Assembly: GCF_000514775.1 (NCBI RefSeq)
Contig: NZ_AZWO01000011.1
Span: 62,001 to 126,000 of the forward strand
Length of the DNA: 64,000 nt
Origin: Salinispora pacifica CNR114
Lineage (GTDB): Bacteria > Actinomycetota > Actinomycetes > Mycobacteriales > Micromonosporaceae
Reading direction: 5' to 3'
Under the pieces are notes generated by a model. That model had not been told where the DNA came from, did not search any database, and saw nothing but the letters and a program-made list of their open reading frames with translations. The first letter of the stretch is position 1, and each line of letters starts with the position of its first letter. Positions 17,581 through 28,315 of the stretch are shown in pieces. The translations under genes were made by a program, and so were the position numbers.

Positions 17581-19566
17581 TTACTGCACGGTGAAGAACA
17601 GTCGTGGAGTGGACCAAGTCAGCTCCGGTCCCGAAGTCACGAGCAGGACGCGTTCCGCGCCGTCCACCACCGGGTCGACCGCCGGCCGGAAGGGGACGCC
17701 GCGCAGGTTCCCGTCGGTGTTCCCGTACACGATCTTGCCGTCCACCCAGGCCATGCCCCGCACCGTCGACCAGTCGACCCCGGTGGTGGGCAGCGTGAAC
17801 TCGGTGGCACCGAGGTAGTTCCCATCCGTCTCGAAGTACCGGTAGTGCAGGGCGTCGGAGTCGGCCCGGGTGTAGTGGAGGCGACCGCCGAGGAAGAAGG
17901 CGCCGGTCAGCTCCGCCGCGTCGAACCAGTCGTTGTAGCCGGACGACCTCCACGGGGCACCGACAACTCCCCCGGGGAACATCGAGATGTCGATCCGGCT
18001 GCCCGTCGGGGAACCGGCGACGGTGTGTGCCCAGTAGATCCGGTCACCCATTCCCCAGGTCGCCCCGGCGCCGGTGTAGTTCGGCTGGCTGACCGTGGTC
18101 GGTGCGCCGATGCCGGTGCCGTCGAACGGAATCCGGGCCAGCTCGCCCTCCCCGGTGCCCAGGTAGAGGTTGCCGCTGGTCGCGGTGGACGGGGTCTTCG
18201 GGATGATCGTCCGACCACCGGAGCGGGGGAACATCCCGAGCCGGCCATGGTATTCGCCCCCCACTCCGTCGGAGTTGTGCCCGAAGTAGAGCCCGTCGTC
18301 GCCCCGCCAGAGCACCGGCACGGTGGAGCCCCACGGAGTGGCGCCGGGGGGCAGCGCCGAGCCACCGCTGCGCCGGGGATTCCAGTTCACCGGCATTCCG
18401 GTGGCTGGGGTGACCGCAGCTAGCCCGAGCCGATCAATGGCACCGTCGCCGGCCCTGTCGCGGGAGTTCGCGTTGTTCAGCCAGCGGAAGTGCCCACCCA
18501 GATAGATGACGTTGTTGTCCACCTCGACCGAGGTGATGGTGTCGCTACCGGTGTAGTTCGCCCAGGTGGCGAGCTGATCGCCGCCACGGGCCGCGGTCTC
18601 GAAGCGCACCAGTGCGTCGCAGTACGCGGCGGGCCAACCTGATCCACCGTTGGTGCCGACGACGAACCAACTGCCGTCACCACCGAACCTCACATCCTGT
18701 ACGTAATGCGTGAAAACATCGGGGTGGTTGCAGGGCGGCGCGAACTTCTCGGTGCTCCAGTCAAGGACACTTGGCGGGCCCGAAAGGTCGACCAACACCA
18801 TCTGGTTCCGCGACAGGCCGTCAACCTCCGTGAAGTTGCCCCCGGCCACCAGGGTCTCCCCGTCCGAGGACACGTCGATGGTCCAGACATACGAACTGGT
18901 GCCGTGTCGCCCCCCGGTGGCGTTGACGGCGAAGGTCGGATCGATCTCCCCCGTACCGGCGTGCAGGCGGGCAAGCCCGGCGTGCGGAGCGCCGTTCACC
19001 CAGTTGAAGGCGCCCGCCAGGTAGAGCCAATCGCCGTGCAGCGCCATGTCCCGTACGACACCACCGTCGGAGCGGCCCACCCAGCTGGCGACGGTGGCGC
19101 CGGTACTCGGGTCGAGCGCCACCAGATTCTTCCGGGACACCCCGTTGGCGTTCCGGAACGCCCCACCAACGATCAACGTGTCGTTCGGACCGGCGATCAA
19201 GGTGTTCACCGCGCCGTCCAGCACCGGCAGGAAGGTCGTCGAGATCGCCCCGGTGGCCCTGTCGTAGCCGAACAGGTAGCGCCGGTTGGTCCACCCCGCG
19301 GTCGCGTCCGGTCGGATCTGCGTGAAGGTGCCCCCAACGTACACCGTCGAGCCGATCTGCGCGAAGGCACGGACCTCACCGTCACGGGCGTGCGGTGTCT
19401 CGTCAACCGGATCGCTCGACACCAGGATCTGCGTCTCGGGCACCGGCGGGACGGTCGCCGCGGCCGCGGTGGGTACGAGCAACGCGGCGACGACGGTTAC
19501 CGCGCAAACCACAGCCGTCCAAACAGGGCGATTCGAAATCTGCCAACGAAGCGAGAAGTCAGGCAC
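17581..19566 (-). CDS. Secreted DUF5122 beta-propeller protein
   Basis: A 661-residue exported protein. Residues 1-37 form a signal peptide (positive start, hydrophobic VVCAVTVVAALLVPTAAAA). The mature part has repeated propeller blades of the DUF5122/delta-60 type, for example VYVGGTFTQI, LIVGGAFRNANG, LYLAGAFNWVNG, LVAGGNFTEVDG and IYLGGHFRWLNN. No catalytic motif or membrane anchor is seen at the C-terminus. The GTG at 19566 has GGAGG 6 nt upstream. It is the first gene of the minus-strand polysaccharide block, and its leader can form two competing hairpins over the start. A glycan-binding or surface-adhesion role is plausible but unproven. Confidence 0.85.
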   Translation of the reverse strand: MPDFSLRWQISNRPVWTAVVCAVTVVAALLVPTAAAATVPPVPETQILVSSDPVDETPHARDGEVRAFAQIGSTVYVGGTFTQIRPDATAGWTNRRYLFGYDRATGAISTTFLPVLDGAVNTLIAGPNDTLIVGGAFRNANGVSRKNLVALDPSTGATVASWVGRSDGGVVRDMALHGDWLYLAGAFNWVNGAPHAGLARLHAGTGEIDPTFAVNATGGRHGTSSYVWTIDVSSDGETLVAGGNFTEVDGLSRNQMVLVDLSGPPSVLDWSTEKFAPPCNHPDVFTHYVQDVRFGGDGSWFVVGTNGGSGWPAAYCDALVRFETAARGGDQLATWANYTGSDTITSVEVDNNVIYLGGHFRWLNNANSRDRAGDGAIDRLGLAAVTPATGMPVNWNPRRSGGSALPPGATPWGSTVPVLWRGDDGLYFGHNSDGVGGEYHGRLGMFPRSGGRTIIPKTPSTATSGNLYLGTGEGELARIPFDGTGIGAPTTVSQPNYTGAGATWGMGDRIYWAHTVAGSPTGSRIDISMFPGGVVGAPWRSSGYNDWFDAAELTGAFFLGGRLHYTRADSDALHYRYFETDGNYLGATEFTLPTTGVDWSTVRGMAWVDGKIVYGNTDGNLRGVPFRPAVDPVVDGAERVLLVTSGPELTWSTPRLFFTVQ

Positions 19567-19610
19567 GCTACACCTCCACAGGGCAAGGACTCGCGTAGCG
19601 TGCCTTGCCC
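19561..19610 (-). promoter_or_regulatory. Mutually exclusive leader hairpins over the propeller-gene start
   Basis: On the minus-strand mRNA, stem A pairs GGGCAAGG (19610-19603) with CCTTGCCC (19588-19581) and leaves the ribosome-binding site free. Stem B pairs AGGCACGCTA (19605-19596) with TAGCGTGCCT (19570-19561), enclosing the GTG start codon in the stem and GGAGG in the loop. Both stems need bases 19603-19605, so only one can form. This is the layout of a translational on/off switch; any trigger is unknown. Confidence 0.5.
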
Positions 19611-19747
19611 CACCCGGTCAGCGATATCCACCGATTGGTTGGCAATTGCCCCGCCGCCGCAGCGGTCCGACCACGCCCGGCCTCCCACGCTCGGCGCACG
19701 GCACCGCCGGGTCGCCTCTGACCCGGGACGAGTCGCCGCGACGGGAG

Positions 19748-20575
19748 TCAGCCAGCCCGAGCCGCCGTGAGGGCGGCGGCCATCGCCGCCCGCGGCGCCG
19801 GCACCCCGGTGAACTGCTCAAACTGACCGACCGCCTGGGCCAGCAGCAAATCCAGACCAGAGCAGACCCGGCAGCCGGCGGTCTGCGCCGCGGACGCGAG
19901 CGGGGTCGGCCACGGGTCGTAGAGGGCGTCAAAGAGCACAGTGCTGGGCCGCCACGCCACCGCCGTGGCGAGCGGATCGGCGGCCCCGGCCGGCACGGTC
20001 GAGATCACCACGTCGGCGGAGCAGGCCGCGACCGCGTCGGCCCAGGGAGCCCCGGTCAGCGGCACGCCCACCGCCGCGGCGACCGGACGCAACTCGTCGA
20101 TCGCGGTCTTCCGCCGGGCCACCACGGTCACCGTCCGGGTCCGCAGCGCCGCCGCCGCGGCCACCGCCGCCCGGGCGGTACCACCGGCACCGAGCACCGT
20201 CAGCGTCGACTCCGGGGCAACCCCGGCCGCGGTCAGCACCTCCACCATGCCGGCGACATCGGTGTTGTCCGCGTACCAGGAGCCGTCCGGCCGACGTACC
20301 AGGGTGTTGGCCGCGCCGACAGCGGCCGCGACCGGCGACGCCGTCGCGGCCACCGCGAGCGCCGTCTCCTTGCCCGGCATGGTGACCGATAGCCCCGCCC
20401 ACTCCGGGCCCAGGCCGGCGACCAGAGCCGGCAGCTGCGCCTGGGCACACTCGAAGCGGGTGTAGGACCAGTCGTCCAGGCCCACCGCGGCGTAGCCGGC
20501 GTTGTGGATCACCGGGGAGAGGGAATGCGCGATCGGGGCGCCGACCACCGCCGCGCGCCTGCGCTCAGATGACAC
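19748..20575 (-). CDS. aroE: Shikimate dehydrogenase
   Basis: NADPH-dependent reduction of 3-dehydroshikimate to shikimate. The 275-residue protein has the substrate-binding AAVVGAPIAHSLSPVIHN motif at the N-terminus (conserved SLS), NTLVRR and DNTD in the catalytic part, and an NADP-binding LTVLGAGGTARAAV turn. The start is a GTG at 20575 that overlaps the end of mltG by 11 bp and has GGGAGG closely upstream. In many actinobacteria aroE is followed directly by aroC; here about 14.7 kb of other genes lie between the two. Confidence 0.94.
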   Translation of the reverse strand: MSSERRRAAVVGAPIAHSLSPVIHNAGYAAVGLDDWSYTRFECAQAQLPALVAGLGPEWAGLSVTMPGKETALAVAATASPVAAAVGAANTLVRRPDGSWYADNTDVAGMVEVLTAAGVAPESTLTVLGAGGTARAAVAAAAALRTRTVTVVARRKTAIDELRPVAAAVGVPLTGAPWADAVAACSADVVISTVPAGAADPLATAVAWRPSTVLFDALYDPWPTPLASAAQTAGCRVCSGLDLLLAQAVGQFEQFTGVPAPRAAMAAALTAARAG

Positions 20576-21770
20576 CCGCCTCCCTCGCCTTGGCCTCGTT
20601 GCGCAGCTGCTCCTCGTAGGTTTCCGCGAAGGCGGACTCCCCCTCCTTGTTGATCGCGACGAAGAAGAGCCACTTTCCCGGCGGCGGGTCCATAGCACCC
20701 TCCAACGCCAGCCGACCCGGGTTGTTGATCGGCGTGGGGATCAGGCCCCTGAGCTTGCGGCTGTACGGGCTGTCGGTGTCGAGCAGCTCATCCTGGGTCA
20801 TCTCGGCCGAGGTCTTGGTCTCCTGGCCGGTCAACTCCAGGTAGTAGTTGACCGTGACATCCATCTCCAGGCAGTTGCAGTCGAATTCGCCGTAGACCCG
20901 GTTGTAGGCGACCCGGGCGACCTTGCCGAGGTCCTCCGGAGTACCCGCCTCGGCTTGGGCGAGCGACGCGACGATCAGCGCCTCGTACGGCGCGATCTGG
21001 CGTTCGTTCTGCACCCGGTCGACGAACTCCAGCTCCTCGGCGACGGTGAGGAACCGCTCCACCATCAGCGCCAGAATCGACTCCGCCGTGGGATCCGGGG
21101 GAAGCTCGTAGGTGTCGGGGAAGAGGAAACCCTCGATCGACGGCTCGACCTTCCGGTCATCGGTCCGCTTGAACCACCACTCCGGGACACCGAGCGCGAG
21201 CGGATCCTTCGCCGCCGCCTCGAACTCCTCCGCCGGAATCTCGGTCTCCTCGGCGAGCAGCTTGTAGATGCTCTTCGCCGTCCGCCCCTCGGGCACAGTG
21301 AGCCCGTTCACGACCCGATTCTTCGGGTCCAGCATCGCGGCCACCGCGTACTCGCCACTCATCTGCTTACGCAACTCGTACCGGCCGGGCTGGATGTTCT
21401 TGCTCTGGCTGTTGTCCTCCGCCGCATTGACGAAAGCCTTGGTGCTCTTGACCACCCCGGCTTCGTAGAGGGTGACCGCGATCGCGGCGATCGGGGCGCC
21501 CTCCGGGATCTCGACCGTCACCGCCTCGGTCCCGGAACCGTCGTAGTCTGGCGTGCCGAGCAGGCCCTGGATCCGTTCGAAGCCGTAGTAGGCGCCACCA
21601 CCGAGGCCGCCGAGTAGAGTCAGGGTAAGCAGCAGGGCCAGCACGGTCTTGCCGCGCCCGCCGCCCGAGCCGCGCTGGCGTTCGCGCTGGCGCTTCCGCA
21701 CGTAGCCGCGCCGATGCCGGCCCTTCTCTCCCCGATCGGTATCAAAACCGGGGTCCAGTTCCTCGATCAT
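20565..21770 (-). CDS. mltG: Endolytic murein transglycosylase MltG
   Basis: Membrane-bound lytic transglycosylase thought to cleave nascent glycan strands and set peptidoglycan chain length. The 401-residue protein has a basic cytoplasmic N-terminus (1-41), one TM helix (about 42-63), a LysM-like region and the YceG catalytic domain. Motifs are SIEGFLFPDTYELPPD (211-226) and ASLAQAEAGTPEDLGKVARV; Glu274 there aligns with the conserved Glu of the family. INNPGRLALEGAMDPPP near the C-terminus is also typical. The ATG overlaps the ruvX stop (ATGA). A two-Cys cluster, CNC at about 298-300, is present; its role is unclear. Confidence 0.94.
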   Translation of the reverse strand: MIEELDPGFDTDRGEKGRHRRGYVRKRQRERQRGSGGGRGKTVLALLLTLTLLGGLGGGAYYGFERIQGLLGTPDYDGSGTEAVTVEIPEGAPIAAIAVTLYEAGVVKSTKAFVNAAEDNSQSKNIQPGRYELRKQMSGEYAVAAMLDPKNRVVNGLTVPEGRTAKSIYKLLAEETEIPAEEFEAAAKDPLALGVPEWWFKRTDDRKVEPSIEGFLFPDTYELPPDPTAESILALMVERFLTVAEELEFVDRVQNERQIAPYEALIVASLAQAEAGTPEDLGKVARVAYNRVYGEFDCNCLEMDVTVNYYLELTGQETKTSAEMTQDELLDTDSPYSRKLRGLIPTPINNPGRLALEGAMDPPPGKWLFFVAINKEGESAFAETYEEQLRNEAKAREAGVI

Positions 21771-22228
21771 TTCATCCGCCTCCGCTGCGCATCGAGCCAG
21801 CTCTGCAGGATTTCCACCGCGGCCGCCTGGTCCACCACCGCGCGCTGCCGCCGGCCCCGAACGCCACGCTCAGCAAGCCTACGGCTAGCCACCACCGTCG
21901 ACATCCGCTCGTCGGCGAGCGTCACCGGCACAGGCGAAATCACCTCGACCAGACGGCCGACATACGTCTGCACGTGTACGGCGGCGGGGCCCTGCCGACC
22001 GGCGAGATTCACCGGCAGGCCAACCACCACCTCGACCGCCTCGTGTTCGGTCACCAACGCGGCCAGCTCGGCCATGTCGCTGGGGACCGCCTCCGGCGCG
22101 GCGGTGCGATCCCGGGCGAGGGTGACCAGCGGGGTAGCCAGGACGCCGTGTGGGTCGGACCGAGCCACGCCGACCCGGACCTGTCCGACATCCACCCCGA
22201 GGCGTACGCCCCGGGACCACTGCGCCAC
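21767..22228 (-). CDS. ruvX: Putative Holliday junction resolvase / pre-16S rRNA nuclease YqgF
   Basis: A 153-residue RNase H-fold nuclease of the RuvX/YqgF family, implicated in pre-16S rRNA 5' processing. Expected acidic motifs are present: RLGVDVGQVRVGVARSD at the N-terminus, VVVGLPVNLAG in the middle and LADERMSTVVA, then DQAAAVEILQSWLD at the C-terminus. The GTG start at 22228 has GGGAGG 9 nt upstream. It is 64 bp after alaS and overlaps mltG, in the common alaS-ruvX-mltG-aroE order. Confidence 0.92.
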   Translation of the reverse strand: MAQWSRGVRLGVDVGQVRVGVARSDPHGVLATPLVTLARDRTAAPEAVPSDMAELAALVTEHEAVEVVVGLPVNLAGRQGPAAVHVQTYVGRLVEVISPVPVTLADERMSTVVASRRLAERGVRGRRQRAVVDQAAAVEILQSWLDAQRRRMK

Positions 22229-22292
22229 GAATGGTCACCTCCCTGAGAGAACGAGCGGGCTGCGCCTCCGGCACCGGGTGTCCCCCGGCACC

Positions 22293-24967
<2,675 letters not shown>

Positions 24968-24971
<4 letters not shown>

Positions 24972-25273
24972 CGCTGGTGCTCCTCCGGGAAAGTCTCTCG
25001 GTCGCCGGTGCGCGGATATTCCCGCAGGTCAGCGACGGTGTCATCGAACGCCTCGCCGCGCGCGAAGGCCTCGTGAATCTCCTGCTCGCGCTCGGCCATT
25101 CCGATCCGGACGTCCGACACGAAGCTACGTACCGAATCGGCCAGGCCGCCAGCGGATTCGGACAGCCCGCCGGCGATGCCGGCCGGCGTGTAGGCCTGGG
25201 CCGCCTGGGTGGCCTTGCGAACCACCAGCACGCCCACGGCCAGCCCGATGCCCAGCCAGAACAACCGCCTCAT
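24968..25273 (-). CDS. Small membrane protein upstream of alaS (DUF6167-like)
   Basis: A 101-residue protein with one N-terminal hydrophobic segment ([15 protein letters not shown], about 4-18) followed by an amphipathic, acidic tail. It resembles the DUF6167 proteins that precede alaS in actinobacteria; no biochemical function is known. ATG at 25273 has a strong GGAGGGGGAG upstream. It overlaps alaS by 4 bp and follows the DUF948 gene by 30 bp, so it belongs to the alaS operon. Confidence 0.8.
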
Positions 25274-25303
25274 GCTCTCCCCCTCCTGCTCCCCCGACGC
25301 TGC

Positions 25304-25765
25304 TCAGCCGCGGCCGCGCCGGCGGCCCCGTTGTTGCTGCCTGATGGTGTCCCGCACCTCACGTTCGGTCTCCGCGTGCCGGCGGGCCGCCGTGGCCCGG
25401 CGCACGCCGTAGCCGAAGGCAGCCACCTTGACCAGCGGGCTCGCGGCAGCGGCGGAGATGATCGTGGCGAGATTGGCGACGTTGGCGGTGATGCTCTGCG
25501 CGTGGTTGGTCATGGTATCGACCTTGGCGAGCTGGAGGTTCACCCCATCCAACGAGGTCTGCACCTGATCCAGGGCGGTGTTGACGTTCCTCACCGTGAT
25601 GTCGACCTCGCCGAGCAGTGGCGCGGTACGCTCATTGACGTCGTTGATCATCCGGGTGGCCGCGTCGACCGTGTGCCGCAGCCGCAGGATTGGCAGCACC
25701 AGGATCAACACCAGCATCGCGAACGCGATCGCCGCAATCAGCGCCGCGACTTCTCCAAGGTCCAC
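25304..25765 (-). CDS. DUF948 domain-containing membrane protein
   Basis: A 153-residue protein with an N-terminal TM helix (ALIAAIAFAMLVLILVLPIL) and a long helical, coiled-coil-like region (about 30-110) with heptad-like MINDVNERTAPLLGEVDITV and LDQVQTSLDGVNLQLAKVD. This is characteristic of DUF948. The C-terminus is very basic (RRGRRRG-like). GTG at 25765 is preferred over an upstream TTG because AGGAGG lies 6 nt ahead of it. Function unknown; it sits upstream of alaS as in other actinobacteria. Confidence 0.82.
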   Translation of the reverse strand: MDLGEVAALIAAIAFAMLVLILVLPILRLRHTVDAATRMINDVNERTAPLLGEVDITVRNVNTALDQVQTSLDGVNLQLAKVDTMTNHAQSITANVANLATIISAAAASPLVKVAAFGYGVRRATAARRHAETEREVRDTIRQQQRGRRRGRG

Positions 25766-25918
25766 GCCTGTCCTCCTCAAGCCGAATCCGCGGGCACCGG
25801 ACGTCTCGCAGCAAGCCGCCGTCGTCCCCCACGCCCGTGCCGCGCGCCCCGGCCACTGGTTGACCGGAGGCAGGCGGGCCTGCCAGCCCAGACCCTACCG
25901 TCCGTGATGGAGACCGCC

Positions 25919-28315
25919 TCAGGATGGTGAGGGGGTCAGTTCACCGAGCGGATCCACGGACGAGGTGGGGTAGGGATCCTCACCGGTGAGCGACGGGTCG
26001 GTACTCGGCTGCGGTCTCGTCCGGTCGTCGTCGATGGCGTTACGCACCTTCACCGATACCAACGAGCCGGCGCACTCCTCCGCCTGGGTTGACGGATCCG
26101 GGGACGGCACGAGCGCCGGCTCGCCGTCGACTGGCGGCGGCACACAGGCTGGCTCGCGCACCCACAGGTCGAGGGTCAGCTCATCCCGCTGCCAGCAGGT
26201 GTAACTGCCCTTCGCCGGTTGCTCGGGGCAGCGGTCGACCCGCCACGGCCGCCAGCCCTCCCCGCGCAGCGACGCCTCGTAGACCTGGACCGTCTCCTCC
26301 GGAGAACGTTCCGACGCCACGGTGCGCTCGCGCAGTCGACAGTCCAGTAGGCACCAGCGGCTGCCACTGACATCGTCCACCGTCTCGGTCGCTGCCCAAC
26401 TGGGGACCGCCAACCGGTCGAGGGAGGCAAAGACCGGGTCCCGGCTCAGCGTCTGTAGCCCGAAGACGGCCGGGACAACACCGAGCAGCACGATGCTGGC
26501 CAGCGCCAGGGCTCCGGTCCGGAGCCGTTGCTGCGGTTGCCGGCGCAGGTACGAGCGGGGTCCGCCGGGTCCGTCCGGCGTGGTGGTGTCGACCGCGGGG
26601 GGTTCTGCGCCGCCGGGCGGTGGCCCGTCCGGCGCTGCCTCGAACGGCGCCGGCGGGCCGCCCTGGGGCGTGGCCCGGGCCGGCTCTCGGGGTGGCGGCA
26701 GCGCGCGACCCGACGGTCGCTCGTCCACGCTGGGACGGGGCCCAGCCGGCCGGGCCGTCGCAGCCACGGGCCGCGGACCAGCTGGTGCATCGCCGGGTCG
26801 GGCTACGCCGGGTGGGGCCGCCATCCCCGGTCGACCGTCCGGGGCGCCGGGCCGGGCCACGACGGGTGGCGCAGTTCCGCCCGTCGCCGGGGTCGGCGGG
26901 CCGGCATGCCGCGGGGCAACCGCGCCCGGGGGCGGCCCAGCGGCGGCCCGTGGTGGTGGCTGGTCCGGACGGACCGGACGGACAACGCCCGGGCCGGACG
27001 GGGGTGGCTCCCCGATCGCGCCGCTCGCGGCGGCGGACGGGCGGGGCCGCTCGGCAGCCGGTCCAGCGGGCGGGTGTGGCCGCGCGGGGCCAGCCGCTCC
27101 CGGGGGCGGACCAGCGGGGCCGGGTCGCGCTCGGCCGGCGGCGGGAGCGCCCCGGGACGGTTCGGGTCCGGACCGCGGACCGTCAGCGGGTACCCGACCC
27201 TCGGCGGGCGGCACGCTTCGCGGGGTTACCGGCGAGCCGGGGGGGACCGCCGGTTGATTCAGGGAACGCAGCGTGGGATCGGTCTGGTGGGGAGTACGGC
27301 CGGCCTGCCGTAGCCAGTCGGCGGGCCGCTTCGGTCGAGCGCGCCGCCCCTCGCTGGTGGCCGGGTCAGCGCTGTCGGTGCGCGGGCTCGGGATCTCGGT
27401 GTTCACCCCGGGGGTGGCCCGGCCCGGGCCACCCCCGGGGGCGGGCGGGCGGCCCCGAGGTACAACGGTGTCCTCCTCCGACGTCTCCCGTCGGCCATGC
27501 CGAGCGACACCACCGGACGGCGGGGCAGCACCGTGGCCGGGTGACCTGCCGCCCTCGGCTGGGGCACGGTGTCCACCCGGGGCGGGAGGAATCCCGCCGG
27601 TCGGGTCGTCGCCGGCCCGGCCGGGGACGGCCGGCGGGGTGCCCGGAGCGCCCGTCGGCTCGGCGCCACGTCGTCCACCCCGGCCGGCCGGTGGGGCGAG
27701 GCCCGGCTGGGACGCGGCGGCGGCCGGAGGACGGGGCGGCGCTGCCGGGCGGCCACGGCCGACCGGCTCGGCGGCCGGCGGGCCGGGCGGGCCACCACGC
27801 CCGTGGGTCTGGGGGGCCGAGGGGCCGGGAGGAGCGGGCGGCCGGGGAGGTGTGGAAGGACCGGGCGGGCCACCACGCCCGTGGGTCCGCGCGGCCGAGG
27901 GTCCAGGCGGTGCGGGGGTACCAGGCGATGCGGGAGGCCCAGGCCGTGTGGGAGGCCCAGGCAGTGCGGGAGGCCCAGGCAGTGCGGGAGGCCCAGCCGG
28001 AGCGGGGAGCCGGTCAGCGTCGGAACGCGGACGCGGCGCTTCGGGCACGTCTCGACGACCGGGCGGTGCCGCCCCGGTGCCGCTCAGGCCCGGGTCAGCA
28101 CCGGGCCGCTGCGGCGGCGTGGCCGGGCCGGGCCCGCCCTCCGGACCCAACTCCCCCCGCTGCGCCTTGGCCGTACGCAGGTCGTCAATCCAGCCGAACT
28201 CCTCACCGCTGACCGGTTCGTCGGCAGCGGCCTCGGCCTTCCCCCGCCCCCAGCGGCGCCCCCTGCGCCGCTGGTCGGCGCTCTCCTCGGGCTGGTCCGC
28301 CCCTCGCGACTTCAC
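25919..28315 (-). CDS. Proline-rich single-pass membrane protein with cysteine-containing outer domain
   Basis: A 798-residue protein I cannot assign to a family. Residues about 1-45 are charged. Residues 60-600 are extremely rich in Pro, Gly, Ala and Arg, with collagen-like GPP repeats and a 26-residue repeat containing [10 protein letters not shown]. One TM helix follows (about 601-622, [19 protein letters not shown]). The last 175 residues are probably extracytoplasmic and hold six cysteines (CLLDC, then four single Cys), suited to disulfides. The order implies a long disordered cytoplasmic tail. GTG start overlaps the rarA stop (GTGA). Polyproline content suggests dependence on EF-P. Confidence 0.8.
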   Translation of the reverse strand: MKSRGADQPEESADQRRRGRRWGRGKAEAAADEPVSGEEFGWIDDLRTAKAQRGELGPEGGPGPATPPQRPGADPGLSGTGAAPPGRRDVPEAPRPRSDADRLPAPAGPPALPGPPALPGPPTRPGPPASPGTPAPPGPSAARTHGRGGPPGPSTPPRPPAPPGPSAPQTHGRGGPPGPPAAEPVGRGRPAAPPRPPAAAASQPGLAPPAGRGGRRGAEPTGAPGTPPAVPGRAGDDPTGGIPPAPGGHRAPAEGGRSPGHGAAPPSGGVARHGRRETSEEDTVVPRGRPPAPGGGPGRATPGVNTEIPSPRTDSADPATSEGRRARPKRPADWLRQAGRTPHQTDPTLRSLNQPAVPPGSPVTPRSVPPAEGRVPADGPRSGPEPSRGAPAAGRARPGPAGPPPGAAGPARPHPPAGPAAERPRPSAAASGAIGEPPPSGPGVVRPVRPDQPPPRAAAGPPPGAVAPRHAGPPTPATGGTAPPVVARPGAPDGRPGMAAPPGVARPGDAPAGPRPVAATARPAGPRPSVDERPSGRALPPPREPARATPQGGPPAPFEAAPDGPPPGGAEPPAVDTTTPDGPGGPRSYLRRQPQQRLRTGALALASIVLLGVVPAVFGLQTLSRDPVFASLDRLAVPSWAATETVDDVSGSRWCLLDCRLRERTVASERSPEETVQVYEASLRGEGWRPWRVDRCPEQPAKGSYTCWQRDELTLDLWVREPACVPPPVDGEPALVPSPDPSTQAEECAGSLVSVKVRNAIDDDRTRPQPSTDPSLTGEDPYPTSSVDPLGELTPSPS
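27783..27996. repeat. Direct and tandem repeats within the proline-rich gene
   Basis: A 27-bp segment is identical at 27783-27809 and 27861-27887, 78 bp apart, matching a 26-residue protein repeat. Four adjacent 18-bp units follow at 27925-27996; the last two (GCAGTGCGGGAGGCCCAG) are exact and the first two differ slightly. All keep the reading frame, so copy number can change without breaking the protein. Confidence 0.85.

Noticed and set aside
7148-19566. Secondary-metabolite (polyketide or nonribosomal peptide) cluster
   Set aside because: No ketosynthase, adenylation, condensation or carrier-protein sequences are present; the gene set fits polysaccharide export.
27783-27996. Regularly spaced repeats resembling a CRISPR array
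   Set aside because: The repeats are in frame inside a coding region, encode Gly/Pro-rich peptide and have no unique spacers or cas genes nearby.
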